64,000 bases of DNA from Pseudevernia furfuracea (lineage: Eukaryota; Ascomycota; Lecanoromycetes; Lecanorales; Parmeliaceae): assembly GCA_022315425.1 (NCBI GenBank), contig JAIUPT010000031.1, forward strand, positions 1,176,945 to 1,240,944, given 5' to 3'. The notes beneath the pieces are model-generated. The model ran no database searches. It saw nothing but the letters and a program-made list of their open reading frames with translations, and had not been told where the DNA came from. Below, piece after piece: positions 1 to 10,634 of this stretch. How positions within the stretch are numbered: the first letter of the stretch is position 1; each line of letters opens with the position of its first letter. Position numbers and translations under genes: made by a program.

Positions 1-1
1 C

Positions 2-166
2 CCATATCTAGAACAGTCAAAGGATCCTGACCTTTTGGTCGAGCACATTCTCCCCTATCGCTTTCACGGCCTAAGACTGGTGGTTCAGTGGGACCATGGT
101 CCCTTGGCTAGTATTCGCACTGAAGGACATGATCGGAGGATTCCTCTGGCCCCTTTGAACTGGTGA
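2..166 (+). CDS. 3' end of an unrecognised protein, cut by the window edge
   Basis: A frame open from base 2 runs 54 codons to a TGA at 164-166. It begins PYLEQSKDPDLL, contains HGLRLVVQWDHG and ends IPLAPLNW. It could be the last exon of a gene that starts outside the window. I recognise no family. Composition looks coding (no low complexity, mixed charged and hydrophobic residues), but a chance open frame of this length is possible, so confidence is low. Confidence 0.33.
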   Translation, partial: PYLEQSKDPDLLVEHILPYRFHGLRLVVQWDHGPLASIRTEGHDRRIPLAPLNW

Positions 167-622
167 CTGTCGAGGAGGCACACCAAAAGAGAAGACTTCG
201 CCCCGTTGGACCGCACGAAGGTGCCGCTGGATTTGAGCAGAGCTCAGACGTGGAGACCATGAGCAGGAATGCAGAAACGGAGAAAGCTAATCTCTTGTTT
301 GGGCGGATGTCAATGATGTACGTTTCTGACGACGCTGGGAAACTGCCGTGATACTTGTCAGGTGCTACTTTTTACGTTGAGGGAATGTATCGCATACTAG
401 CTTGTACATCTGTTTCATGAGTCTGGCGAGGCTCGGCATGTATCACAGGTCCGGAGAGAATTCACATAATGACACTATCACGAAATCGCCGCAGAGCTAG
501 TGCCCGAGAGTTCCAAACTCGAAACGACAAATGGCGCCTTCTCATCCTCAATCTCTCTGTCCTCCTGAGAATCCGTGAACAAAACAAAACACTCCGATGC
601 CGTCGTACTGGTCCATTGGCTG
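167..622. other. Intergenic, nothing firm
   Basis: Only short overlapping open frames on both strands. The segment 545-622 (minus strand) continues the reading frame of the neighbouring small secreted protein beyond its stop, as described there. Confidence 0.4.
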
Positions 623-1171
623 CTACCCCGCCTCTCCATCAACAAAAACACACCTCTGAACAAAGTTCGCTGCTACGCGGTTGAGATTGAGATAGGTGGT
701 CGCGTCCGTCGGGGGTTCGGTTTTGTAGCCTCCAGGCAGCACGGCAGGGATGGGGAAGTCGTGGATCATACTCATCGCCACTGTGCATGTGTGCCTGGCG
801 GAGGTTGGCGGGATTAGTCCCGTCGGCGGACATCGTGCCGCGCGACAAGTTGGGTGAGATGGGGATGTGGTTGACATGAGAGTCGGAGAGAGGAAATCGG
901 TGATTTCCAGGCCCTTCTCAAACGTGGATTTTCGAGGCGTCTTCTGCCCCCTTTCATATGAGGCTTTCGCTTTGCGCCGGGGGAGAGAAGGTCTATATAG
1001 GTTTTGTCCCGCTGTCTGCCATTGTCCCGTGGTAAAAGTATTCCAGCACTCCCTTACAGTCATCTTGCTGCAGGGGAGGTTGAAGAAGTTGGAAGTGTTG
1101 GAGGGTGAGGATACCGTAGCTGCGTGGGCAGATAACAGGAAGTCTGTGAGGGGGAGAAGGTAAAAAATCAT
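623..1171 (-). CDS. Small secreted cysteine protein, possibly truncated by a nonsense codon
   Basis: The start is the ATG at 1171, because the longer frame upstream lacks an ATG. The 182-aa product opens with a signal-like segment (MIFYLLPLTDFLLSAHA) and has cysteines at PCSK, RECW, HTCTV and QRCVF. The order RECWNTF, then TCTVAMSM, then LNRVAANFVQRCV resembles the C-x-A/W, CTV-V and helix-with-C blocks of the secreted proteins at 14653-15183 and 28220-29421. I therefore place it in the same family; its function is unknown. The frame ends at TAG (623-625). The same frame then continues for about 23 codons (QPMDQYDGIGVFCFV), which looks like the family's usual beta-strand end, so the stop may be a recent nonsense change. 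An intron in the low-complexity middle is also possible. Confidence 0.48.
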   Translation of the reverse strand: MIFYLLPLTDFLLSAHAATVSSPSNTSNFFNLPCSKMTVRECWNTFTTGQWQTAGQNLYRPSLPRRKAKASYERGQKTPRKSTFEKGLEITDFLSPTLMSTTSPSHPTCRAARCPPTGLIPPTSARHTCTVAMSMIHDFPIPAVLPGGYKTEPPTDATTYLNLNRVAANFVQRCVFVDGEAG

Positions 1172-1428
1172 ATTGGAAACTACACTGGGAGTGAGGCTGA
1201 AGAGAGCTATTTTACAAAACAAGCCCCGCTACAACACTAGGACTCCAAATTCCCCTAAAGCATACATAGATCTGTAGGGGTGAAAGTGAGGCAGATGCGA
1301 GATGGGAGATGCGAGATGCGCTCGCTAAGTCGTCAACCCTTTTGTTCCCTCTCTAGAAAAAACCCACTGATCGAGTTCGATCAGGGGGATTGTATTTGTA
1401 GTGCTCGCATGATGGTAATCTCAAGATT

Positions 1429-1474
1429 ACCATAGGGTCACGAATATATGCACCATAGGGTCACGAATATATGC
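1429..1474. repeat. 23-bp perfect tandem duplication
   Basis: The unit beginning ACCATAGGGTCACGAAT occurs twice head to tail (1429-1451 and 1452-1474) without mismatch. No function is visible. Confidence 0.9.
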
Positions 1475-2065
1475 GCAAGAAGGCCGTCGTCGCGTGTCAA
1501 TTTTTGTACCTGCAGACGCCTGGCGGACCAGACATCCGAGTGACGAGATCAGACAGCAACGATTTTTTGGAGAACTTTCATTGAATGTTACATCTTTAGA
1601 CGGAACTTCAAATTCGTTGACGATGATGAGCAGGATCAAACGACAGGACGAACGAGGCTCAGACTATGAGGGAGTACTCCGTAAGGAAGGAGGTCGCAAC
1701 CGATTAGTCATTCGGTAACCTAGAGTACTCGTACTCTAAGTAGCAGGCCTCGGCTTTTTGTAAATCCATCATCCTTCCAACCCACAACAACGTCCTTACG
1801 TTCTATACATATCTATGTTCCTCTGCGTCAAAGGATCTCAACTCATGGAGGGTGATCATCTTTGCGTTCCTCCTACAACAGATGGGCGCGCTCGGGAGTC
1901 ACGACACGAAGGACCGGGGCGTTTCGGATGCGTAAATTCTCAATGCATGACTAATGCTACCTCCATGAATCCTTCAGGAGCAGGAAGCGCAATGAAATCA
2001 CATGAGCCCCAATGTAGGCTCTGCTCGCGTTGAAAAAGCTGACTGCCTCTGTCCCACTTCTCACG

Positions 2066-2073
2066 TATAAAAG
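2066..2073 (+). promoter_or_regulatory. TATA-like box of the glucanase gene
   Basis: TATAAAAG lies 150 bp before the ATG at 2223, followed by C/T-rich DNA. The position suits a fungal core promoter. This is inference from motif and spacing only. Confidence 0.45.
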
Positions 2074-2222
2074 AAGCTCAATGCCAGTATCTGTGTTCCC
2101 TCTTCTTCCATTCTCGTTCTCACTTCGAATTGACTTCATCGAAGTAGCTTTTGTTGGTTTGGTACGTCGTTATCAGCGGCACTTTGAACGTTCTACCTGC
2201 GTCTGGGCTTCTGTAATTAAGT

Positions 2223-3737
2223 ATGAGGTCTTTCATTCTTGCCATCACGGCCTATGCTGGCCTCTCGTCGGCATGGATGCCTACGAGGGACGATCCTCTT
2301 CTGAGCAATGGCAAGCACCCGCACCAAGCCCCTGTCATGCCACACGAGGACCAGAATGAAACCATGCGCTGGCTTCCCAGCAAGTTGCCAATCCGAGGTG
2401 TCAATCTCGGGTCTCAGTTTGTCGTCGAACCTTGGATGGCCAACGATGAGTGGAACAGTATGGGTTGCGGCGGTACAGCATCTGAATTCGATTGCGTCGG
2501 TAAACTCGGACAAGCTCAAGCTAACAAGGCTTGGGCGAACCACTGGAACACTTGGACCACGAAGGATGATATCTCGAAGATGCAGTCGTATGGCCTTAAT
2601 GCTATCCGTATCCCTGTTGGATACTGGATTCGCGAAGATCTGGTCTACTCTAACAGCGAACATTTTCCGCAAGGTGGACTGCACTACCTGGAACAGATAT
2701 GTGGGTGGGCGAGTGATGCGGGGTTTTATATCATCATCGATTTGCATGGCGCGCCGGGAGCTCAGGTTGCTAAGAATGCGGATACTGGACAGGTATTTTC
2801 TTTTTAAAGACCTAGACGCCTTTGCTCATTGACCGTTTTCCAGAACGCCCCATCACCAGGCTTCTACGTAGACTACCAATACGAGCGCGCATACAAATTC
2901 CTCGAATGGATGGCAAACATCATCCACACGAATACCAATTACAGGAATGTCGGCATGCTGGAAGTACTCAACGAGCCCGTACAAGGCGGCAACAGCCAGA
3001 CCAATTCCATGCGGCAAACTTACTATCCCACCGCATGGGCGCGCATACGAGCCGCAGAAGCCGCCCTCAACATTAGCCCTGACAATCGTCTTCATATCCA
3101 AATGATGGTATGCAATTTTCTCTTCTCTCTCTCTCTCTCTCTCTCTCTTCCTCTCCCCTTAGTCTACATATAGCATTCACATTTACTGACACATCGAAAT
3201 GCACACACAGAACACAAAATGGGGCTCCGGCGACCCGCACCAATATCTCACCGACGACTTCTTCGCCGCCTACGACGACCACCGCTACCTCAAATGGTCC
3301 GACGACAACGGCATCAACGACCCCGGCACCGGCCAGTCTCCCGCCGCCTACCTCAAGGAATCCTGCCACGACGACCGCGGCGGCAACTTGCCTACCATTG
3401 TCGGCGAATTCAGCCTCTCCGTCGCGGATAATCTCGAGTGGAACAATCCCGCTTTCGCCCCGCCGGATAGTCACGTTGGGTGGTATAAGCAGTGGTTCGC
3501 GGCACAGATCAAGGCGTATGAGCGGCAGGATGGGTGGTCGTTTTGGAGCTGGAAGGCCAACTGGATTGGCGGGAAGAACGATTGGAGGTGGTCGTATGAA
3601 GGTGAGTTCTCCGACTCGGGCTGGCGAGGTTTTGAGGGAACAGGGCTAAAGAATTTTCGACAGCGGCTGTGACGGCGGGTGCCATTCCACAGAACCTGAA
3701 TGATGCGGTCAATTCGGATCCGTGTGCTGGGATATAG
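2223..3737 (+). CDS. Secreted GH5-type exo-1,3-beta-glucanase
   Basis: Four exons: 2223-2792, 2844-3107, 3211-3601 and 3664-3737, giving 432 aa. A signal peptide (MRSFILAITAYAGLSSA) precedes the (beta/alpha)8 glycoside hydrolase fold. Family landmarks are RGVNLGSQFVVEPWM, IRIPVGYW, the acid/base Glu in VLNEP (about residue 234) and the nucleophile Glu in VGEFSL (about residue 344). The aromatic segment GWSFWSWKANW follows. The last exon is easy to miss, because reading through intron 3 gives an early stop at 3670-3672. Splicing 3602-3663 (GTGAGT...CAG) restores the family's C-terminal helix (AVTAGAIPQNLNDAV). The enzyme should hydrolyse beta-1,3-glucan (or a related glucan) in the wall or medium. 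Substrate preference cannot be read from sequence. Introns 1 and 2 are phase 0. Confidence 0.93.
3124..3148 (+). repeat. (CT)n microsatellite inside glucanase intron 2
   Basis: About twelve CT dinucleotides within the 103-bp intron 3108-3210. The run may double as the pyrimidine-rich part of the intron. Its length is likely polymorphic. Confidence 0.9.
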
Positions 3738-4544
3738 ATGGTTGAGGTCCGTGTTGCAAGCTCTGAAGGCAATGGATCCGGTGGCTGGCATCGGGAGTTT
3801 CTGGGATGCTATGTCCACGGCCAAAAATGGCTCATCGGGGACTCGGGACATGGCTGGCGGCAAATCGACAGAAGCGGAGATTCCAGCTTTTGACAATTTG
3901 GCCGATTTAGTGTTCGTGGCGGCAGGACGAATTTTCTCAGGCCAAGACCGTGATGTTGAGTCAATAGCATAATAGCCTCTGATTCAAAGTCGTGCTTGGA
4001 TATGAAGACAGGGAGCTTGAGAAGACCGCTGATGCCGCAATGGTCTTGTATCTATCAAAGTGCTGCTCCCGAGCGTGAAAATCCACTTTGTTCGTTCTAA
4101 CGTCTTTGTCACCCATGCGGCGGCGACAGCTTACTCCTTCCGCGGACGACGACATTCGCAGCTATTCAGCAGTCAGGTGCGTAGACACCATCGGGGTCAG
4201 GCAATAGATAAGCGCATTCTCGTTCAGAAGTAGGTGTGCCCCTCAGCAGCACATTGTAAACCACATTACAGCGGGAGGGCATTCCAAACGGTAGCGAGTG
4301 CATGAAGGCTCGGAGGGCCCGTTGTAAAGGCTTTCCTCCCCCACCTACCCTAGCTCCCATCTGCTGCTGGTCCAACGACGAAATATCATAGGGTATGTAA
4401 TGTACAGCGAACGAGACGGCGTTCCAGACTCAAGCGTTCGATAGCATCTTCCCCCCCTCCCCCCTCCCCCCTCTCCTCCTCCTCAACATCATTTTCTCAC
4501 ACCATGTTTCCTCTCCCCATTCTTCCCCCCCCCTTTTCCCTCCC
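3738..4544. other. Convergent intergenic region with long pyrimidine tract
   Basis: No gene supported. Between about 4449 and 4556 the plus strand is almost pure C/T with several C-runs of seven to nine. This lies immediately 3' of the minus-strand secreted-protein gene (a purine tract in its 3' UTR). Short frames here are not conserved-looking. Confidence 0.55.
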
Positions 4545-5027
4545 CTAACACCCACCCGCCCTCGTATACGACCAAATCGTCGTCGTGTCACAATCCCCCG
4601 CCGGGCACGTACTAGTCGTGACCGTCGGCGTCGCCGCCGGGCACCCGCAGCCCACCACGAACGTCGACGTCACGGGCGGGATCGGGACGAGGGGCTTGCA
4701 TATCGCCACCGGGCATATCCCGCGCGTCTTCTCGACCGTGGCCGTCACGGTGGGACACGACAAAGAGCCGCCGGGGGCGCCCATGGTGGTCAGGGACAGA
4801 GTGGCGTTGTTGGTGGCGGTGGGGAAGGTCGCGGAGGTGCTGGCGGGGATGGCGTCGAGGGAGGAGGAGCGGTGGCGGCGCCGGCCTTGTTCGGCTAGGG
4901 TGGTGGGGAGGACGCTGGGGGGTGGGTGGGTGCCGTTAGCTTGGGTGTTTGGGAAACGGGATTCCCGTTGCGCTCGCGGGACTAGAGCTTACCTTAGGGC
5001 GAGCAGTGCGATGTTGAGAAGAAGCAT
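4545..5027 (-). CDS. Small secreted cysteine-rich protein, two exons
   Basis: Exon 1 is 5027-4993 and exon 2 is 4914-4545, joined across a 78-bp GTAAGC...CAG intron (4915-4992). The product is 134 aa. The signal peptide MLLLNIALLALSVLPTTLA is created by the splice, which strongly supports the model. A basic/Ser stretch (GRRRHRSSS) follows, then a Thr-rich part. The C-terminal half has eight cysteines with the pattern SCP, ICPVAICKP, VVGCGCP, STCPAGDCD and a final GGC. VTSTFVVGCGCP followed by Thr/Val-rich DNA resembles fungal wall-associated Cys/Thr-rich proteins. No catalytic motif is seen. GC content is high, typical of highly expressed fungal genes. Function is unknown; effector or wall protein is inference. 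Confidence 0.8.
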
Positions 5028-5654
5028 CTTGGCGGTTCGGTTCAAGGTGGAAAGAGGAGAGAGCCTGAATCGCTGGCCAGCTGGGGGGGTTCTATAGGTT
5101 AAGTAATCGCAGAGGTGGGTGGGTGGGTGTGACAAAGACGAAACAGAGAGAAGGGAGCCGAGCGTAAGCCGGGCCTTTGTATAGTGACCATCTTACCCTC
5201 TTTCTCCGTGTAGAGTAGTCGTGCCACACACGCTTACCTCGTACCTGTGATTAGAAGGAGATTTGATTATGTGCTGATGTTGTTCGGTTTCATGTTTAGT
5301 GCAGCAACTTTTCAGGGGTCCCGCGGGGGATGGGTGAGGGGCAGTCAGTCTCTTGCCAGTCACCCACCCAGATGACCAACTACCTGAATTCGAGCCAAAC
5401 GAAACACTGTCATGTGTGGCATTACCCACCAATTGAACTGTTTATGGATATAAGTTACTCGTAGATATTTCGGCCGTACGGGTAGAGTAATTAGGGGGCT
5501 AGGGCGGGAGGTTTCCGCATGATGCGCAATCTTACTCTACCTTAGTGGCATCATTTCATCTCCCTATCTTCAACTTCCGCATGAGCATCAGGATTCACGA
5601 GATACTCAGAACGTAGAAGCCAGGCTTTGCCGCAATCATTTGACAAGACGAAAC
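5028..5654. other. Divergent promoter region
   Basis: Lies between the minus-strand cysteine-rich secreted protein and the plus-strand hydrolase. It contains a short G-run (5086-5091) and a GGTGGGTGGGTGG tract (5113-5128). No gene seen. Confidence 0.5.
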
Positions 5655-6872
5655 ATGACCCTCACTGTTGCCGAGCTGATTAAACATCCGGCCTTCAACA
5701 CTGTTATCTGGCATCTCAAGCCAACGAGCAAGGGAACATGTGCTGTTGCGCATGGCAGAGGAGGTCCCATCGATATCGCATATGAGATCCATGGCACTGG
5801 GCCCATACGTCTGGTAGTAAGTCGCGCTCATATTACCGTAGAGTAGATGGAGCTCCGAGCAAAGCCATTCGAATGTGCCGAGGCTGAGAGATGAAGCCAG
5901 TGGATCATGGGTCTTGGCGCCTTTAAATGGTACTGGCAAAGACAAACCATAGATTTCGGTCATGACCAGGCCTCCAAATACTCTTGCCTCATCTTCGATA
6001 ACCGTGGCATGGGCGGAAGCGACAAGCCCGTCATGCGCTACTCGACGTCGGAGATGGCCAAGGATACTTTCGAGCTGCTCGATCACCTTGGCTGGAATGG
6101 CGAAAGATCGGTTCACATCATTGGTATCAGCATGGGCGGTATGATAGCCCAGGAGATGGTACATACCCGCGGGTGGAGCGTCGGAATCCGTACTGACGTT
6201 ATGACAGGCCTATCTTGACCCTGAAAGAGTGGCCAGTCTTGTACTGGTATCGACAGCAGCGCAGCTTAGGAATACTGTTGTACGTTACGAGAGGCCGTGA
6301 GCAGAATTAATTACGTCCATTAACAAAAGGAAGGGTTACTTGGAAAACCTGCGAGACCGCATCAATATTTTGTAAGGAAAAACTCGGTGGCGCTGGATGT
6401 CGAGGTTGACCGTCGTAGTATCCCCAAGTCTCTCGACAAGCAAATTGCAGAAGTCAAGACGCGAGTCAACGATTCGTGGCTTTCGCACCCGGACGAGGAT
6501 GGCGACTTCCCCACCAACGGCGACCGCTTCGCAGCTCAAGAGCTTACAAAGCGCCAAGACACCCAGGGCTTCACTCGCAAGGGCTTCATCTGCCAAGCTT
6601 TGGCTGCAGGGTGGCATAAGAAGAGTCCGGAACAGCTGAAGGAGATTGCGGATAAGGTTGGTAGGCAGAGAATTCTAGTAGTACACGGCACGACAGACAA
6701 TCTGATCACAGTCCCGCATGGCGAGATTTTGGTGAAGGAATTAGGAGGAGAAGATATGGGTGTGACGAAGAGGATTTTCGAGGGGAGGGGCCATTATTTA
6801 CCTATGGAGGAGAGGGCGGAGTTCAAGAAGTTGATTGAAGGGATTTGTGAGAAAGCAAATGCGATGCGGTAA
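5655..6872 (+). CDS. Alpha/beta-hydrolase fold protein
   Basis: Five exons: 5655-5816, 5901-6158, 6208-6279, 6334-6371 and 6419-6872, giving 327 aa. An in-frame ATG at 5640 could add five residues. The 38-bp fourth exon and the 47-bp intron 6372-6418 are needed to keep the frame. Landmarks are MGLGAFKWYWQRQ (oxyanion-side loop), FDNRGMGGSDKP, the nucleophile elbow GISMGG (Ser about 131), VVHGTTDNLI (acidic member) and EGRGHYLP (His about 302). The complete Ser-Asp-His set suggests an active hydrolase, probably esterase or lipase-like. The substrate is unknown. No signal peptide, so probably intracellular. The large minus-strand open frame over exon 2 is its shadow. Confidence 0.88.
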
Positions 6873-7197
6873 GCAAGATGATAGATAGATTGGATATCAT
6901 CAACCACTTCTGTGACACGACGTGATAACAGTAAGTAGAAAGGGCGAAGGAGGCTATGATAGGTCTCCCTTTATTCCTGGAAGATAGTTGAAAGGATTAA
7001 AGCTTTGATACGAACGCGTCAGTCTGCCGAGGTGATCTGGACAGTGACAATGAAGGAGCAATCACTCAAGGCGGCCTAGCGTGTGTTTGGGCTGAGTCAT
7101 TCCATTCGTTTCTTGTGCCCGTGTCTCTTTCCCAAACCTTGTACCACCAAAACCTTTCCAAGGTTTTCCCATACAACTGCAAGCCATCTTAGGAACC
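6873..7197. other. Intergenic
   Basis: Short spacer carrying the 3' UTR of the hydrolase and the promoter of the next gene. No distinct motif seen. Confidence 0.5.
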
Positions 7198-9292
7198 ATG
7201 TCGACATACAACGCTCAACTCGACCGTGTCCCTAATGAGGTCATAGGCATCATTGCAAAGGTACTGTTTTCCATCTGTCCGAAACACCAGTTGACAACGA
7301 TACCAGGATCTGCGTCAGAAAGACCTCAATAGCTTGTGCCGTACCTCAAAAGCACTATACGGCAGCCTGAACCCCTTGCTATGGATGACTCTCACTGTCC
7401 GAACAAAGGGCGAGTGGAAATTTAAAGGCTTAGACGTCGGTCCCTTCTTACGACCTTACACCTATTGCCCGCCGCAAGACCACATGCGACATGTGAAGAA
7501 CGTCATCATCACTGCACCAATCACTCGTGATGCTCATTCCACATGCCCACATGAGCTAGGTCACGGGATCTTATATGGCCTGCACCCAGACCCACCGAAT
7601 CTCATTGATAGGCTTTCCCTGGACCTCGTCCCATTTTTCCAGCACTTGAAAGAGGATCAACTACGCAGTCTCAGGTAAGCAGACTCCTTCGAAATTGCAA
7701 TTCCATCTGCTGATAGCCGCGAATAAGCTGGAATCTAGGGACTTGCCTCCCCTGCGATGTCGCCCCATTGTTCGGCCCGTGCGGATACCTCGTTTCGAAG
7801 CAGTCAAGTATCGAATCACTCTCCCTGATCACGGAAGGTTCCTGCATTTGGAATCGGGGTCAGAGAACTTCGCTAGGTCTACACAACTTCAAGAAGCTGC
7901 GCCATCTATCATGGAGTGGACTGCGAGCAACCAGATATATGGGCGACCTCCGAAGCGTTCTCGGATGCAATGCGGACCATATGGAATCATTGAAACTTAA
8001 TATTGTTGATTGGGACAGAGATAGCTACCCACTATTTCCGTGGGACATTATCACAGAGGGCATCGCTGGGCGGGATGACGATGTCGAAGAATGGATGGTG
8101 GAACCAACAGTGGTAGCCAACTTTTTAGCCTGGAAGGTCCTTCGACTGCAACCGAATACTGCTCGTGTTGTGTTCCCGGCACTGACATCAGTGTCACTCT
8201 CCAACATATCTTTCAACGGTGCGGCCGCTGAATTGGCTTGTGCATTCAACGGCAGTATGCTTAGGAATCTCAAGTTGCAGAACTGCCGAGATTGCGCAAA
8301 GTTCTTGCTTGCGCTTATTGACTCCGACAAGATAATCAGGCTCAAACTGTTCCACCTTTCCATCGATGATAGAGATCCTAAGGAAGCACCAGTAAACAAA
8401 TTTTTGGAAGCATTCGAAGGCCTCGAAGAGCTGGGCCTGCTCATCAAACCTGGCATGGCGACGCCAAAGTATTGGAACTCGGTGATACACCACAAGTCGA
8501 CCCTCAAACGCTTTGTCTATCATGAAAGGTGCTTCAATTACGATACAAGGCTAAGCGGCCGTGGGGACGAACATAAAGAATTCGTAGACAATCTACCTTT
8601 CACTGAGCGAGAGGACAGCACGGCGGATAATATCGAGGCCAGCTTCGGCGAACTGTTGGCCTGGTCGGGCCTCGAGTGTCTTGCTCTCTGCGATGATCTT
8701 GGCAGTTTGGTATGTCATTCGTGTTCATTGTCTTATTGAGGGTGATGTGTACTAGTGGTGAAACAAGTGAGCTCTGACTGTCGATTGTTCCGGATAGAAA
8801 ACAAAACTCCAGCTCTTGGAACCTCGAAGCGCAATCAAACTTCTACACGTAAGGGAATCAGGTGCAGACAAGGTATTCGAAGGGGAGGACATGGGCTTGT
8901 CAGGCTTGGATCCTCAATCGGCTGTCGACTTCGCCGCTAGAAGGATAGTAAGCATGGCTGAAAGGCAGGAAATGAGCCTGGACCATCACAGGGCTCAACA
9001 AGTACCCGGTCTGAGCGCATTGGCTATGTGGGCCTTTGGTCCATATGGTTTACCGAATCTTAAAGTACTTGCGTACGGGGACTTCTCACACCACGGCCGC
9101 TACATCGAGGACAGTTTCGTGTTCGGCGTGAACAAAAGGCATACCCGAGAAAACCAAGTCTTTGGATACTCGCTGCTGCGGAAAGATGACAGGAATGGTG
9201 TGATTGCGGAGTATGGGAGTTTTTTGGGAGCTTGTCCTGTAGACCATCTGATACATGTGGATCGAGATATGGAGAAGCCAAAAGCTAGATGA
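7198..9292 (+). CDS. F-box/LRR-like protein
   Basis: Exons 7198-7260, 7307-7674, 7728-8709 and 8798-9292 join to 635 aa. The N-terminus (LDRVPNEVIGIIAKDLRQKD, then LNSLCRTSKALY) matches the short helical F-box-like start of fungal LRR proteins. It is followed by irregular leucine-rich segments such as LRSLSWNLGTCLP, ESLSLITEG, MESLKLNIVDW, TSVSLSNISF and LECLALCDDL. Proteins of this kind act as substrate receptors of SCF ubiquitin ligases or as orphan LRR proteins; which one applies here cannot be told. No signal peptide. All four exons are required to keep frame, and every intron uses GT-AG. The target is unknown. Confidence 0.8.
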
Positions 9293-9955
9293 ACAGCAAT
9301 ATTGTGAATATTGCATATTCAATGGTTCAGAGCGATGGTCTGAGGTTAGCTGTCCCACGTCGTGTTGTGCTGCGTGCCTAAGGTAGGCTTCTTGTGCGTT
9401 ATGACCGTCTCAACCTCATTTGTATTTCTCACCTTTCCATCTCCGAGAATGCTTCTTGATTTATTTACAGAAATAGTTTAGATGGATCGAAGGCTGGGTG
9501 CCATCCTCTTATTCTAAAGAATACTCAGGCACACGGGCCATCCACCACCCGCACGGCAAAATTAATTTATCTTCTCTTCATCCGCCCCTTCTCTTGTGGC
9601 CCGCCTGTCCAAGGCCAGAAAAAGATCAAAACAACCAGCAAACAAAATGATTGCGCTTCCAAGGGACCCATTCGCTACTACTCCGTATGATTGGGTTCAT
9701 TTCGTCGGAAAAACGGATGCAGGTACAGACCATGCGCACCAAGGCGATGCGATTACCCGCAAAAGCGATTTGGCGGTCCAAAGCATCTACGCCAGGTTCA
9801 GATGGATTTAGATGGATCTTGACAAGGGGGAAAAAAAGAAATGAAATTCAAGACTGCTGGCTTTAAATATTGCGCAAGACCCGCTTGCTATGCATCTATT
9901 TCTTCCAAGTCGATTTGACCGGACTTTTTTCCATCCTTCCCAAAAAATTGCCATC
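9293..9955. other. Intergenic
   Basis: No supported gene. Short open frames around 9596-9866 overlap in several phases and look like noise. The AT-rich stretch with CTTTAAATATT near 9860 may belong to the promoter of the next gene. Confidence 0.5.
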
Positions 9956-10586
9956 ATGTACGTTTCCTTCGTAATCGCCTTCGCATACGCCATCGTCACA
10001 ACCCACGCCTGCAACCCCGACACTCCGGGCTGTGACCACCCTGGAAACTTCACCGGCACACGTCAGTCTTCTCCCCTTTCCCCACGACGAAAGATGTGCT
10101 GACTCTCAACCGGAAAATACTAGTCACAGCATTCACCCACCCCGCAACCGCATACTGCAACCCCGGCAACGAGACCTCCATCTACGCCAGCATCCCCGCC
10201 TCCTTCTACAATCCCCCCGAGTGCGTCCCCACTACCTTCTTCGCACTCTCTCTCTCGTGACGCCGCTTTTCTTCCCCATCTACTAAAGCCAATCAACTGA
10301 CACACAACACGCCCTCTTCTCTAGCGAATCACCCTGCGACGCCCCCATCAACGTCACGAACCCTAGCACACGGAAAACCATCGAGGCCATCGTGATCGGG
10401 CAGTGCGAGACTTGTGTCAAGGACAATATACAGCTGACGACCGCGGGGTTGGTGGCGTTGTCGCTCAGTAAGTGCCCTCGACCCCGGCTACGGTTCTTTG
10501 GGGAGAGAGCGTGGAAGGCTGATGGTGTGTGGCTAGATGGAAAAGCGAATAAGGCGCCCGCGATGGTCAAGTGGACTTTTGATTAG
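9956..10586 (+). CDS. Secreted double-psi beta-barrel (RlpA/barwin-like) protein
   Basis: Exons 9956-10061, 10124-10220, 10325-10467 and 10537-10586 encode 131 aa. A signal peptide (MYVSFVIAFAYAIVTTHA) precedes the mature CNPDTPGCDHPGNFTG. Fold landmarks are GTLTAFTHPATAYCN, ASIPASFYNP, PCDAPINVTN and EAIVIGQCETC. The last block is the conserved core strand and loop of small RlpA-like/barwin proteins. Six cysteines are spread as expected for disulfides. The final intron happens to be in frame without a stop, so an unspliced read also translates, but splicing gives the better family end (LNGKANKAPAMVKWTF). Such proteins bind or loosen wall polysaccharide or act as effectors. The precise role is unknown. 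Confidence 0.85.
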
Positions 10587-10598
10587 GCTGGATACTAC

Positions 10599-10634
10599 GC
10601 CGAGGGGGGCGAGAGGGGGGCGAGAGGGGGGGGA
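10599..10634 (+). other. G-rich tract with G4 potential
   Basis: Four runs of six or more G separated by CGAGA-type spacers lie directly after the stop of the barwin-like gene. This fits the G-quadruplex sequence rule on the coding strand of its 3' UTR. A role in 3'-end formation is speculation. Confidence 0.6.

Larger units (their letters stand above)
1172..2222. other. Intergenic/promoter region between divergent genes
   Basis: No convincing gene. It separates the minus-strand secreted protein from the plus-strand glucanase, so it should carry both promoters. It contains a 23-bp tandem duplication (1429-1474) and a TATA-like box at 2066-2073. Short pyrimidine stretches lie just before the glucanase ATG. 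Confidence 0.6.

Noticed and set aside
5595..6164. 189-codon minus-strand open frame
   Set aside because: It overlaps exons 1-2 of the alpha/beta hydrolase on the other strand, which have clear family motifs. The minus frame has none.
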